A DNA stretch of 22,723 nucleotides from an uncultured Alphaproteobacteria bacterium (GCA_910588255.1 CAJUOM010000016.1:1-22723); one strand, 5' to 3'; numbered from the stretch's first letter, positions 8,521 to 16,588 are shown. Notes: generated by a model from the letters alone, not told the origin. Translations and numbers: made by a program.

Positions 8521-9159
8521 ATGAGAGTAGGGTTAATTGCCAGAAAGGTTGGTATGACTCAGTTGTTTAACAACAATGGTGTGCAAGTTCCGGTTACTGT
8601 TTTGAAAATAGATCCGTGCACAGTTGTTTCTCTTAAGTTGAAAGATAAAGACGGTTATGATGCTGTTCAGCTTGGAACTAAAGAGGATAAAGAAAAGCAT
8701 ATCAATAAACCGCAATTAGGATATTTTAAAAAATTAGGGACAAAATTTTTTAAAATTTTGAAGGAATTTAGAGTTAGTGATCCTTCAGTTTATAATATTG
8801 GAGATGTTTTGGAAGTTGATCATTTTTCTGAAGGTCAATTTGTTGATATTACAGGACTTACTAAAGGAAAAGGATTTGCTGGGGCTATGAAAAGACATGG
8901 TTTTGGTGGTCTGAGAGCAACTCATGGTGTTTCAATAACGCATAGATCTCATGGATCAACTGGGAATAGAACGGAGCCGGGTCGTGTTTTCAAAGGAAAG
9001 AGAATGGCTGGACATCTTGGAAATGTGAAGTCAACAATATTGAATTTAAAAGTGCATTCTATTGACAAAGCGAAAGGTGTTATATTCATTCATGGAGCTG
9101 TTCCTGGAAGTAAGGATGGTATTGTTTTTATTCGCGATGCCGTGAAAAAATCCAATTAG
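8521..9159 (+). CDS. rplC: 50S ribosomal protein L3
   Basis: L3 (uL3) starts 50S assembly and reaches the peptidyl-transferase centre through a long loop. The 212-residue product has the N-terminal GLIARKVGMTQ, GLTKGKGFAGAMKRH at 112-126 and VFKGKRMAGHLGN at the loop end. A TTG at 8515 is in frame, but GAGG at 8511-8514 is correctly spaced for ATG 8521 and the family starts there. Within the loop the sequence is GSTGNRTEPG: the Gln methylated by PrmB in E. coli (Gln150) aligns with Thr151 here, so that modification site appears to be absent. Second gene of the S10 block. Confidence 0.97.
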   Translation: MRVGLIARKVGMTQLFNNNGVQVPVTVLKIDPCTVVSLKLKDKDGYDAVQLGTKEDKEKHINKPQLGYFKKLGTKFFKILKEFRVSDPSVYNIGDVLEVDHFSEGQFVDITGLTKGKGFAGAMKRHGFGGLRATHGVSITHRSHGSTGNRTEPGRVFKGKRMAGHLGNVKSTILNLKVHSIDKAKGVIFIHGAVPGSKDGIVFIRDAVKKSN

Positions 9160-9174
9160 TATATAGGTAGATAA

Positions 9175-9789
9175 ATGAAGTTTAATATTTTAAATAACGA
9201 AAATAAGGTTTCTGGAGAGCTTGAGCTTTCTGATTTAGTTTTCGGAGTGTTGCCGAGAAAGGACATTATAACAAGAGTCATATTATGGCAACTTGCAAAA
9301 AGAAGAGCTGGTTCTCATGATGTAAAAGGAAAATCAGGTGTTCATGGTACTACGAAAAAATTTGTTCGTCAAAAAGGTTCTGGTGGTGCTCGACATGGAT
9401 CAAAAAAAGCCGTCCAATTTAGAGGTGGAGGTATAGTTTTTGGCCCTGTTTTAAGAGATCATGGATATAGCCTACAAAAGAAAGTCAAAAAATTAGGGAT
9501 GAGAATGGTCCTTTCTGAAAAGGTTAAAAATGGCAATTTTCTTGTTGTTGATTCTTTGAAATCGGAAAACAGATTAAAAACAAAGGATTTCTTATCAAGA
9601 TTTGGAAATGATAAATCTACATTGTTTATTGATGTCGATTATGATGATAACATGTGCTATGCAATGTCAAATGTTATTGGATTTGATTTTATTCCTCAAA
9701 TAGGAGCAAATGTTTATGATATTATGAGAAAAGATAGACTTATTGTTTCTGTTGATGCAGTAAAAGCTCTTGAAGGGAGGCTATTATGA
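9175..9789 (+). CDS. rplD: 50S ribosomal protein L4
   Basis: L4 (uL4) forms part of the exit-tunnel constriction and, in E. coli, represses its own operon. The 204 residues include the RAGSHDVKGKSGVHGTTKK stretch and the extended tunnel loop GSGGARHGSKKAVQFRGGG, then the globular C-terminal domain ending KALEGRLL. AGGT precedes the ATG. Its stop overlaps the rplW start by 4 bases (ATGA), so L4 and L23 should be translationally coupled. Confidence 0.97.
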   Translation: MKFNILNNENKVSGELELSDLVFGVLPRKDIITRVILWQLAKRRAGSHDVKGKSGVHGTTKKFVRQKGSGGARHGSKKAVQFRGGGIVFGPVLRDHGYSLQKKVKKLGMRMVLSEKVKNGNFLVVDSLKSENRLKTKDFLSRFGNDKSTLFIDVDYDDNMCYAMSNVIGFDFIPQIGANVYDIMRKDRLIVSVDAVKALEGRLL

Positions 9790-10097
9790 GTGATAAAATA
9801 AAAGCGACAGCAAAAGATTTTGATATAATCAGATATCCACTTATGACAGAGAAGTCTACTATGATTCTTGAAAAATCAAATGGATATGTGTTTATTGTTG
9901 AAAAAACTGCAACAAAATCTGATATAAAAAACGCTGTTGAAAAAATATTTAATGTGAAAGTTCTTTCAGTTAATACTATTGTTAATAAAGGAAAGAATAA
10001 AACATTTAGAGGAATTCCTGGAAAACGTTCAGATTTCAAAAAGGCAATTGTTAGATTAGAATCTGGGAATAGAATAGAATTAGGTGTCGGAGTATAA
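9786..10097 (+). CDS. rplW: 50S ribosomal protein L23
   Basis: L23 (uL23) surrounds the tunnel exit and is the docking site for trigger factor and signal recognition particle. The 103-residue protein has IIRYPLMTEKSTMI near residue 14, a VEKTATKSDIKNAVEKIFNV helix-strand segment and the basic KGKNKTFRGIPGKRSDFKKA loop. A strong GGGAGG at 9775-9780, inside the end of rplD, lies 5 bases before the start. The stop is four bases before the chosen rplB start. Confidence 0.96.
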   Translation: MSDKIKATAKDFDIIRYPLMTEKSTMILEKSNGYVFIVEKTATKSDIKNAVEKIFNVKVLSVNTIVNKGKNKTFRGIPGKRSDFKKAIVRLESGNRIELGVGV

Positions 10098-10101
10098 AAT
10101 T

Positions 10102-10923
10102 ATGGCTTTAAAACAATATAAATCAGTTACTACTTCGCAAAGACAGCTAGTTAACATAGATAGATCGGATTTATGGAAAGGTGCTCCTTTAAAGAAGTTA
10201 ACAAAGAGTAAATTAGATCGAGCAGGAAGAAATAATCACGGACATATTACTGTGTGGAATAGAGGGGGGGGTCATAAGCAACGTTATAGAATCATAGATT
10301 TTTTGCGGGATAAAAAGGATATAGAAGCAACTGTTGAAAGAATAGAATATGACCCAAATCGTAGTTCTTTTATTGCTTTAGTAAAATATTCTGATGGAGA
10401 ATATAGATATATAGTTGCTCCTCAAAAATTAAAAGTTGGTAATACAATTATATCTTCCGATAAAGCGGATGTTAGACCTGGTAATAGTATGTTATTGAAA
10501 AATATACCTGTTGGTACTGTTGTTCATAACATTGAATTAAAAGTTGGAAAAGGCGGGCAATTAGCACGTTCTGCGGGTTCTTCTGTTCAGATTGTTGGAA
10601 GAGATGGAGTTTATGTGATATTAAGATTACCTTCGGGAGAACAACGTTTAGTTAGTGGACAATGTATGGCTACTGTTGGTGTTGTTTCAAATCCAGATCA
10701 CCAAAACAGAAGTTATGGAAAGGCGGGAAGAAATCGTTGGCTTGGGAAACGTCCATGTGTGAGAGGTGTTGCTATGAACCCTGTTGATCACCCACATGGA
10801 GGTGGTGAAGGAAAGACTTCAGGTGGACGTCATCCTGTTACTCCGTGGGGTATATCTACAAAAGGTAAAAAAACTCGTAGAAATAAACGTACAAATCAGT
10901 ATATAATATCAAAGCGTAAGTAA
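10102..10923 (+). CDS. rplB: 50S ribosomal protein L2
   Basis: L2 (uL2) is a conserved 23S-binding protein close to the peptidyl-transferase centre and needed for subunit joining. The 273-residue product has the GHITVWNRGGGHKQRYR segment, the RNA-binding SH3-like and OB-like domains, and the MNPVDHPHGGGEG loop around residue 225 with the conserved histidine. An in-frame ATG at 10084 inside rplW gives six extra residues; family length and GGAG at 10089-10092 favour 10102. An 8-G run at 10264-10271 encodes the Gly-Gly-Gly of NRGGGHK, the longest G tract I saw. Confidence 0.97.
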   Translation: MALKQYKSVTTSQRQLVNIDRSDLWKGAPLKKLTKSKLDRAGRNNHGHITVWNRGGGHKQRYRIIDFLRDKKDIEATVERIEYDPNRSSFIALVKYSDGEYRYIVAPQKLKVGNTIISSDKADVRPGNSMLLKNIPVGTVVHNIELKVGKGGQLARSAGSSVQIVGRDGVYVILRLPSGEQRLVSGQCMATVGVVSNPDHQNRSYGKAGRNRWLGKRPCVRGVAMNPVDHPHGGGEGKTSGGRHPVTPWGISTKGKKTRRNKRTNQYIISKRK

Positions 10924-10935
10924 GGAGAATTTAAA

Positions 10936-11211
10936 GTGCCAAGATCTGTTTGGAAAGGACCATTTTTTGATCGTTATTTGTTAAAGAAAGCTGAAGTTGT
11001 GAAAGCTTCTGGACGATCTGATGTTATTAAAACATGGTCTAGACGTTCAACAATATTGCCTCAATTTGTTGGTTTGACATTTGGGGTTCATAATGGTAAG
11101 AAATTTATACCTGTTTCTGTTTCTGAAAACATGGTTGGACATAAGTTTGGAGAATTTGCGCCGACACGTACTTATTATGGTCATGGTGCTGATAAGAAAG
11201 CGAAGAGATAA
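10936..11211 (+). CDS. rpsS: 30S ribosomal protein S19 (GTG start)
   Basis: S19 (uS19) lies in the 30S head and pairs with S13 near the A-site tRNA. The 91-residue protein begins MPRSVWKGPFFD, then SRRSTILPQFVGLTFGVHNGKKF and ends with HKFGEFAPTRTYYGH, all typical. The start is GTG at 10936, with AAGGAG (10922-10927) overlapping the rplB stop; no ATG would preserve the conserved N-terminus. rplV begins two bases after its stop. Confidence 0.97.
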   Translation: MPRSVWKGPFFDRYLLKKAEVVKASGRSDVIKTWSRRSTILPQFVGLTFGVHNGKKFIPVSVSENMVGHKFGEFAPTRTYYGHGADKKAKR

Positions 11212-11213
11212 TT

Positions 11214-11558
11214 ATGCAAAATAATTCAGCTAAAGCTATTTTAAGAAAAGTAAGAGTTAGTCCTCAGAAATTAAATATTGTAGCATCAATGATTCGAGGA
11301 ATGAATACTCAGAAAGCGTTAAGTGTTTTGATGTTTTCTAAAAAGCGTATTGCCAACGATGTGAGAAAAACTTTGTTATCTGCGATTGCTAATGCGGAAA
11401 ATAACAACGGTTTAAATTCAGATAATTTATTTGTAAAAGAAGCGCATGTTGGGTATAGTATAAAGCTTCGCAGATTTCATCCAAGAGGTCGCGGAAGAGG
11501 TGGCGTTGTAACAAAGCCTTTTAGCCATCTTACAATAGTTGTAGAAGAAAGAGTTTGA
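11214..11558 (+). CDS. rplV: 50S ribosomal protein L22
   Basis: L22 (uL22) spans the large subunit, and its long hairpin narrows the exit tunnel beside L4. The 114 residues have KVRVSPQKLNIVASMIRGM near the start and the tunnel hairpin tip region HPRGRGRGGVVTKPFSHLTIVV at the end. Only two bases separate it from rpsS, with a weak GAAGAGA site, so coupling to the upstream gene is likely. Confidence 0.97.
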   Translation: MQNNSAKAILRKVRVSPQKLNIVASMIRGMNTQKALSVLMFSKKRIANDVRKTLLSAIANAENNNGLNSDNLFVKEAHVGYSIKLRRFHPRGRGRGGVVTKPFSHLTIVVEERV

Positions 11559-11565
11559 GGGAACG

Positions 11566-12222
11566 ATGGGACAGAAGGTAAATCCGGTTGGTTTAAGATT
11601 AGGAATATTAAGAACATGGGATTCCAGATGGTTTTCTGGAAAAGAATATTCTGATTTATTATTAAAAGATATTCAAATTAGGAATTATATTCAAAAAAAC
11701 TATAAATCCGCAGGAATAGCAAAAGTTGTTGTTGAAAGGCCGGCTAAGAAAGCTTGCGTTGAGATTTATGCATCAAGACCTGGTGCATTAATTGGAAAAG
11801 GTGGAGCTGATTTAGAAAAATTAAAAGCAAAATTATCGAAGATTGCAGGAATGGATGTAGCTATCAATATAGCAAACGTTAGAAAACCCGAATTAGATGC
11901 ATATTTAATAGCTGAAGGTATTGCTTTTCAAATTGAAAAACGTGTTTCTTATAGACGTGCTATGAAAAGAGCTATGCAATCTGCTATGAAGTTAGGGGCT
12001 TTGGGCATCAGAGTCAATGTTTCTGGACGTTTGAATGGTGCTGAAATTGCAAGAACTGAGTGGTATAGAGAAGGGCGAGTTCCTCTTCATACATTACGTT
12101 CTGATGTCGATTTTAGTATTGGTGTTGCAAAAACTACTTATGGTACATGCGGAATAAAAGTCTGGATATATAAAGGTGATTATGAAGTTGGAGATGTATT
12201 CTCCAGAGATAAAAAATTATAA
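11566..12222 (+). CDS. rpsC: 30S ribosomal protein S3
   Basis: S3 (uS3) forms, with S4 and S5, the mRNA entry ring and its helicase activity. The 218-residue protein begins MGQKVNPVGLRLGI, has a type II KH domain with the GKGG loop around residue 78, and a C-terminal domain with ARTEWYREGRVPLHTLRSDVD, normally seen in the family. GAGGGA overlaps the rplV stop and lies close to the ATG. The tail after KVWIYKGD is short, as in many bacteria. Confidence 0.97.
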   Translation: MGQKVNPVGLRLGILRTWDSRWFSGKEYSDLLLKDIQIRNYIQKNYKSAGIAKVVVERPAKKACVEIYASRPGALIGKGGADLEKLKAKLSKIAGMDVAINIANVRKPELDAYLIAEGIAFQIEKRVSYRRAMKRAMQSAMKLGALGIRVNVSGRLNGAEIARTEWYREGRVPLHTLRSDVDFSIGVAKTTYGTCGIKVWIYKGDYEVGDVFSRDKKL

Positions 12223-12236
12223 TGGGGTTTTGAAAA

Positions 12237-12647
12237 ATGTTGTCTCCAAAAAGAACGAAATTTAGAAAAGCCTTTAAAGGCAAAATAAAAGGAACAGCTT
12301 CACTAGGTGCTGAAGTGAGTTTTGGAAGTTTTGGTTTAAAAGCTATTGAGCCTGCAAGAATTACTGCAAGACAAATAGAATCTGCAAGAAGGGCAATTTC
12401 TCGTTGTGTGAAAAGAACAGGAAGAATGTGGATAAGAATTTTTCCAGATGTTCCTGTTTCAAAAAAGCCGGCAGAAGTACGTATGGGAAGTGGAAAAGGA
12501 TCTCCTGAGTATTGGGCTTGCAGAGTAAAGCCTGGAAGAGTAATGTTTGAACTTGATGGTGTCTCTGAGGATATTGCAAAAGCGGCTTTTGAATTAGCTG
12601 CTTCCAAACTTCCTATTCACACAAAGTTTGTTAAAAGAGTTGTATAA
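12237..12647 (+). CDS. rplP: 50S ribosomal protein L16
   Basis: L16 (uL16) contacts A- and P-site tRNAs near the peptidyl-transferase centre and is added late in assembly. The 136 residues start MLSPKRTKFRKAFKGKIKG and contain RMWIRIFPDVPVSKKPAEVRMGSGKGSPEYW, the hallmark loop, followed by VKPGRVMFELDGV. Length is standard. A GGGG tract at 12224-12227 is the probable ribosome binding site. A long minus-strand frame across this gene is only a shadow. Confidence 0.97.
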   Translation: MLSPKRTKFRKAFKGKIKGTASLGAEVSFGSFGLKAIEPARITARQIESARRAISRCVKRTGRMWIRIFPDVPVSKKPAEVRMGSGKGSPEYWACRVKPGRVMFELDGVSEDIAKAAFELAASKLPIHTKFVKRVV

Positions 12648-12661
12648 TTAATAGGTTTAAT

Positions 12662-12856
12662 ATGAAATTTAGTGATTTATTAATGAAAGACGCAAAAGAA
12701 CTTCATCAAATGTGTATTGATTTAAAAAAAGAGCATTTGAATTTGAGAATGTTGTCAAAAACGACTCAGGATGTGAAGACTGCGGCTATTAGAGCTTGTA
12801 AGAAAAATATAGCGAGGATAAAAACTCGTTTAACTCAATTAGAAAATAAGAAATAG
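12662..12856 (+). CDS. rpmC: 50S ribosomal protein L29
   Basis: L29 (uL29) is a small all-helical protein beside L23 at the tunnel exit. The 64-residue product has the two-helix layout: MKFSDLLMKDAKELHQMC, then LKKEHLNLRMLSKTTQD, and a basic second helix with IRACKKNIARIKTRL. Typical members have LRxxxAxGxLENP in the middle; here the motif is LRMLSKTTQDVKT, somewhat diverged, but position between rplP and rpsQ settles identity. Confidence 0.95.
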   Translation: MKFSDLLMKDAKELHQMCIDLKKEHLNLRMLSKTTQDVKTAAIRACKKNIARIKTRLTQLENKK

Positions 12857-12867
12857 GAGAAGAAGAA

Positions 12868-13113
12868 ATGCCTCGTCGGATATTACAGGGTGTTGTTGTT
12901 AGCGATAAATGTGATAAAACCGTTCTCGTCAAAGTTGAAGAACGAGTTATGCACCCTATTTATAAGAAATATGTAAAATTGCATAAGAAGTATGCGGCCC
13001 ATGATGAAAGTAATTCTTTCAAAATAGGAGATATAGTTAAGATTATAGAGTCTAAGCCTATTTCAAAAACAAAAAAATGGGTTATACAATCTAAAGTAGA
13101 AATGGGGGCTTAA
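12868..13113 (+). CDS. rpsQ: 30S ribosomal protein S17
   Basis: S17 (uS17) is an OB-fold protein that binds 16S rRNA early in 30S assembly. The 81 residues contain the family signature as GVVVSDKCDKTVLVKVEERVMHP, then YAAHDESNSFKIGDIVKI and the ISKTKKWV motif. AGGAG overlaps the rpmC stop (12855-12859). Two bases separate its stop from rplN. Confidence 0.97.
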   Translation: MPRRILQGVVVSDKCDKTVLVKVEERVMHPIYKKYVKLHKKYAAHDESNSFKIGDIVKIIESKPISKTKKWVIQSKVEMGA

Positions 13114-13115
13114 TT

Positions 13116-13484
13116 ATGATTCAAGCAGAAACACGTATGTCTGTTGCTGATAATTCTGGAGCCAAAGAAGTTTTGTGTATAAAAGTTTTAGGTGGTTCGA
13201 AACGCAGATATGCTTCAGTTGGAGATGTTATTATTGTAACAATTAAAGATGCTATTCCAAGAGGTAAAGTGAAAAAAGGCGATGTGCATAAAGCTGTTAT
13301 AGTCAGGACGAAGCAACCTATAAGGAGAGCTGATGGAATGCAAATTTCCTTTGATAGAAATGCGGTTGTTTTGATTGATAAACAAGGAGAACCTATTGGA
13401 AGCCGTATATTTGGTCCTGTTACCAGAGAATTAAGAGGAGCAGGTTATATGAAAATCATTTCATTAGCACCGGAGGTATTATAA
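13116..13484 (+). CDS. rplN: 50S ribosomal protein L14
   Basis: L14 (uL14) lies at the subunit interface and forms intersubunit bridges; it is the target of the silencing factor RsfS where that exists. The 122-residue protein has MIQAETRMSVADNSGAKEV, VIIVTIKDAIPRGKVKKGDV, VRTKQPIRRADG and the RIFGPVTREL end, matching the family with normal length. It begins two bases after rpsQ and ends two bases before rplX. Confidence 0.98.
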   Translation: MIQAETRMSVADNSGAKEVLCIKVLGGSKRRYASVGDVIIVTIKDAIPRGKVKKGDVHKAVIVRTKQPIRRADGMQISFDRNAVVLIDKQGEPIGSRIFGPVTRELRGAGYMKIISLAPEVL

Positions 13485-13486
13485 TT

Positions 13487-13807
13487 ATGACTCAACCAAA
13501 ATTTAAAATAAAAAAAGGTGATGTTGTTTTTGTTACAACAGGTCGCGATAAAGGAAAAAGAGGAACAGTAAAGAAGGTTTTTCTTGACAGAGCTCAAATT
13601 ATAGTAGAAAATATAAATGTAGTGATTAGAAATGTAAAACCTGATTACAGAAACCCACAAGGTTCTTTTAAGAAGGAATTACCTATAAGTATTTCTAATG
13701 TGTCATTGATTGATCCATCTACAGATAAACCTGCAAAAGTTGGATATAAATTAGATGATACAGGTAAAAAGGTGCGCTACTTTAAAAAGAGTGGGGCTGT
13801 TTTGTAA
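13487..13807 (+). CDS. rplX: 50S ribosomal protein L24
   Basis: L24 (uL24) is one of the two assembly-initiator proteins of the 50S subunit. The 106 residues open with a KOW motif (FKIKKGDVVFVTTGRDKGKRG), followed by VENINVVIRNVKP, a PISISNVSLIDP segment and a basic C-terminal KKVRYFKKSG. A good GGAGGT at 13471-13476 inside the end of rplN serves the start at 13487. Confidence 0.96.
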   Translation: MTQPKFKIKKGDVVFVTTGRDKGKRGTVKKVFLDRAQIIVENINVVIRNVKPDYRNPQGSFKKELPISISNVSLIDPSTDKPAKVGYKLDDTGKKVRYFKKSGAVL

Positions 13808-13818
13808 GGTATATTAAT

Positions 13819-14358
13819 ATGAGTTATTCTAGAGATAAATATTTTTCTGAGATAAGAGGTTTTTTAAAAAAAGAACTCAATATTGTGAATGAGTTTATGG
13901 TTCCAAAATTAGAGAAGATAGTTTTAAATTGCTCGTCTTCGGGTGCTGCTCATGACGGAAAAGTTTTGCAGGCTATAGTTGATGAGTTGGCTTTGATTTC
14001 TGGTCAAAAGCCTGTTGTAACTAAGGCCAAAAAATCAATTGCCGGTTTTAAGTTGAGAGAAGGAGCAAGTCTTGGTGCAAAAGTTACTTTGCGTAAAGAA
14101 AAGATGTATGAATTCTTGGACAGACTTATTTACATAGCATTGCCTAAAGTAAGAGATTTTAGAGGTCTTTCTGCGAAAGGCTTTGATGGTAATGGAAATT
14201 TCTCAATGGGGATAAAGGAACAAATAGTTTTTCCTGAGATAAATTATGATAAGATAGATAAGGTCAGAGGATTTGATATAACTGTTTGTACTACAGCGAG
14301 GGATGATAAATCTGCTTTAGCTTTGCTTAAAGCGTTTAAATTCCCGTTTAATAGTTGA
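13819..14358 (+). CDS. rplE: 50S ribosomal protein L5
   Basis: L5 (uL5) binds 5S rRNA and makes the intersubunit bridge to S13. The 179-residue product has VPKLEKIVLNCSSS, the GQKPVVTKAKKSIAGFKLREG segment, LRKEKMYEFLDRL and KGFDGNGNFSMGIKEQIVFPEI, all typical. TAAGGT lies before the ATG. It is followed by rpsN after 18 bases. Confidence 0.97.
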   Translation: MSYSRDKYFSEIRGFLKKELNIVNEFMVPKLEKIVLNCSSSGAAHDGKVLQAIVDELALISGQKPVVTKAKKSIAGFKLREGASLGAKVTLRKEKMYEFLDRLIYIALPKVRDFRGLSAKGFDGNGNFSMGIKEQIVFPEINYDKIDKVRGFDITVCTTARDDKSALALLKAFKFPFNS

Positions 14359-14376
14359 TGTTTTTAAGGAATAAAT

Positions 14377-14682
14377 ATGGCAAAAAAAAGCTCTATTAAT
14401 AACAATAACAAACGAAAGGCTTTAGTTGTGAACAAGAAGGCAACAAGGGAATCTTTAGTTTCTGTTATAAAAAATAAGAATACTTCATTTGAGGATCGTA
14501 TTGTTGCGGTCCATAGATTGGCGGAAATGCCAAGAAATTCTTCTCGAGTCAGAATAAGAAATAGATGTGTCTTAACTGGGAGATCGAGAGGTTTTTATAG
14601 AAAGTTTGGTATGTCGAGAATAGCCTTGAGAGAGCTTGCATCTGCAGGTTTTTTGCCTGGTGTAACAAAAGCTAGTTGGTAG
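14377..14682 (+). CDS. rpsN: 30S ribosomal protein S14 (zinc-free long form)
   Basis: S14 (uS14) is a late-binding 30S head protein. At 101 residues it is the long, cysteine-free type: it lacks the CxxC pairs of the short zinc form and has LAEMPRNSSRVRIRNRCVLTGRSRGFYRKFGMSRIALRELA. The Asn-rich N-terminus (SSINNNNKRK) is an AT-rich-genome trait. AAGGA precedes the start; the stop overlaps the AGGAG site used by rpsH. Confidence 0.97.
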   Translation: MAKKSSINNNNKRKALVVNKKATRESLVSVIKNKNTSFEDRIVAVHRLAEMPRNSSRVRIRNRCVLTGRSRGFYRKFGMSRIALRELASAGFLPGVTKASW

Positions 14683-14693
14683 GAGTTTTAATA

Positions 14694-15095
14694 ATGAGTA
14701 TTGTGGATTCTATTAGTGATTTAGTTACGAGAATCAGAAATGCCCAGATGGCATTTAAAAAGACTGTTGATTCTCCTATGTCTCGCACTCGTGAGGATTT
14801 GGTAAAAGTTCTTCTTAATGAAGGGTATATTCGAGGATATAATGTTATTGAATGTGAAAAGACAAAACATAAGATTCTTCGAATTGAATTAAAGTATTTT
14901 GAGGGAAATCCAGTTATTTCTGAAATTAAGAGAGTTTCTAAACCAGGAAGAAGGGTTTATTCTTCCATAAAAGATTTGTCTTTTGTCAAAAACGGATTAG
15001 GTATTAACATTCTTTCTACTGATGGGGGGATAATGTCGGATACGGAAGCTAGAAAACAATCCGTTGGTGGCGAAATAATTTGTTCTGTTTTCTAG
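14694..15095 (+). CDS. rpsH: 30S ribosomal protein S8
   Basis: S8 (uS8) binds the central domain of 16S rRNA and in E. coli represses the spc operon. The 133-residue protein starts MSIVDSISDLVTRIRNAQ and ends with the usual SVGGEIICSVF strand; STDGGIMSDTEARKQ is the family signature. An in-frame upstream ATG at 14676 overlaps rpsN; TAGGAG at 14680-14685 and homology favour 14694. Confidence 0.97.
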   Translation: MSIVDSISDLVTRIRNAQMAFKKTVDSPMSRTREDLVKVLLNEGYIRGYNVIECEKTKHKILRIELKYFEGNPVISEIKRVSKPGRRVYSSIKDLSFVKNGLGINILSTDGGIMSDTEARKQSVGGEIICSVF

Positions 15096-15107
15096 GTGGA
15101 GTAGGTT

Positions 15108-15641
15108 ATGTCTAGAATTGGTAAACATAAAGTTAATATTCCTGCTGGAATTAATGTTACATGTAACTCTAATGTTCTTACTATAAAAAAGGGGAATATA
15201 GAGAGAATATATGAGGTTCCAAAGTGTATTGAGGTAGAAGTATCTTCTGATGGCATTTTGTTTAAACCTTTAAATTCTGAAAAATTGACTCGATCAATTT
15301 GGGGAACTTCTCAAAGGAATGTTTCTAATATTATCGAAGGATTTGATAAAGGATTTAAAGTTGAATTAGAAATGGTTGGAGTTGGATATAAAGCTGCTGT
15401 TTCGGGGAAGAAGTTGACTATGCAATTCGGATTTAGTCATGATGTTGATTATGATATTCCTGAAGGGATTACTATAGCTTGTCCGAAGCCTACGTCTATG
15501 GTGATTAGCGGAGCTTCAAAAAAGCAAGTTGGAGATGTTGCTGCTTTTTTACGTAGCTATAGAAAACCTGAACCTTATAAGGGAAAAGGCGTTATGAAAG
15601 TTGGAGAGTTCGTTTATAGAAAAGAAGGGAAAAAGAAGTAA
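15108..15641 (+). CDS. rplF: 50S ribosomal protein L6
   Basis: L6 (uL6) lies near the factor-binding site and contacts the sarcin-ricin region. Its 177 residues form the usual two repeated domains: SRIGKHKVNIPAGI at the start, LEMVGVGYKAAVSGKKLTMQFGFSH at the domain junction, and the C-terminal signature PEPYKGKGVMKVGEFVYRKEGKKK. GTGGAG precedes the ATG. One base separates it from rplR. Confidence 0.97.
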   Translation: MSRIGKHKVNIPAGINVTCNSNVLTIKKGNIERIYEVPKCIEVEVSSDGILFKPLNSEKLTRSIWGTSQRNVSNIIEGFDKGFKVELEMVGVGYKAAVSGKKLTMQFGFSHDVDYDIPEGITIACPKPTSMVISGASKKQVGDVAAFLRSYRKPEPYKGKGVMKVGEFVYRKEGKKK

Positions 15642-15642
15642 A

Positions 15643-16005
15643 ATGAAGACATCATCTCAATTACGTATGATTCGAAAAACCAGACAACGCTTCAAGATTT
15701 CCGATTCTATAAAAGGGAAATATAGATTGTTGGTTCATAGAACAAATAATCATATATATGCTCAAATTTTGGATAAATCTGGAAAAAATACAATAGTCCA
15801 TGTTTCTACATTATCAAAAGATGTTCGTGATGTAGTAAAAAATGGTTCAAACAAAGATGCTGCTGTTTATGTTGGTAAAGTTGTAGCTGAAAAAGCAAAG
15901 GAGAAAAATATTTCTTCTGTTGTTTTTGACAGATCTGGATTTTTATATCATGGAAGAATAAAAGTTCTTGCTGATAGTGCAAGAGAGAATGGACTTGTTT
16001 TTTAG
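15643..16005 (+). CDS. rplR: 50S ribosomal protein L18
   Basis: L18 (uL18) delivers and anchors 5S rRNA. The 120-residue protein has YRLLVHRTNNHIYAQILD near residue 27, the AAVYVGKVVAEKAKEKNI helix and a FDRSGFLYHGRIKVLADSARENGL end that is diagnostic. A longer frame begins at 15601 within rplF; ATG 15643 fits family length and follows the rplF stop by one base, which suggests reinitiation by the same ribosomes. Confidence 0.97.
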   Translation: MKTSSQLRMIRKTRQRFKISDSIKGKYRLLVHRTNNHIYAQILDKSGKNTIVHVSTLSKDVRDVVKNGSNKDAAVYVGKVVAEKAKEKNISSVVFDRSGFLYHGRIKVLADSARENGLVF

Positions 16006-16014
16006 GAAAGAATT

Positions 16015-16575
16015 ATGGCAAGAGTAAATGATAAAAAACACACAGAAGTTCAGGAGCAATTAATAGAGAAATTAGTTAGCGTTAGAAGAGTGACAAAAGT
16101 TGTTAAAGGCGGAAAAAATATGCGTTTTTCAGCTTTGGTTATTGTCGGAGATGGCAAAGGACGTGTAGGTTATGCATCAGCAAAAGCGAGAGAAGTTCCT
16201 GATGCTGTAAAAAAAGCTTCTGAGAAAGCAAAAAAATCAATGGTTAGAATTTCTTTAAGAGAAGGACGCACAATTAGACATGATATATCAGCGCGTGTTG
16301 GTGCGGGACATGTTTTCTTGAGAACAGCTCCAGCTGGAACAGGAGTTATAGCAGGTGGTCCTATGAGAGCTGTGTTTGAAGCGTTAGGTGTTCAAGATAT
16401 AGTCAGTAAATCTGTTGGTTCCGGAAATTATCACAATATGGTAAGAGCGACATTTTCAGCTTTGAAAGGAATGGTTCCTCCAAAATATGTTGCAGCTAAG
16501 CTAGGAAAGAAAATAACAGATATTCTTGATAGAAAACGTAGTGGACAAAAAGTTGTTTCCGTTGAAGAAGAATAA
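16015..16575 (+). CDS. rpsE: 30S ribosomal protein S5
   Basis: S5 (uS5) helps form the mRNA entry channel and influences decoding accuracy. The 186-residue product has a dsRBD-like N-terminal domain with VVKGGKNMRFSALVIVGDG, whose loop is the spectinomycin-resistance region, and a C-terminal domain with APAGTGVIAGGPMRAVFEALGV and DIVSKSVGSGNYHNMVRAT. AGGA lies before the ATG. Last 30S gene of the spc block. Confidence 0.97.
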   Translation: MARVNDKKHTEVQEQLIEKLVSVRRVTKVVKGGKNMRFSALVIVGDGKGRVGYASAKAREVPDAVKKASEKAKKSMVRISLREGRTIRHDISARVGAGHVFLRTAPAGTGVIAGGPMRAVFEALGVQDIVSKSVGSGNYHNMVRATFSALKGMVPPKYVAAKLGKKITDILDRKRSGQKVVSVEEE

Positions 16576-16588
16576 TTGGAGATAAGAG

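Noticed and set aside
8741..8760. Near-perfect palindrome of A4T4 blocks in rplC
   Set aside because: It is nearly all A/T with a 2-base centre, encodes Lys/Phe residues, and is expected by chance at this composition.
12134..12607. 157-codon minus-strand frame across rpsC and rplP
   Set aside because: It is antisense to two clearly identified ribosomal protein genes, with no recognisable domain; a mirror frame.
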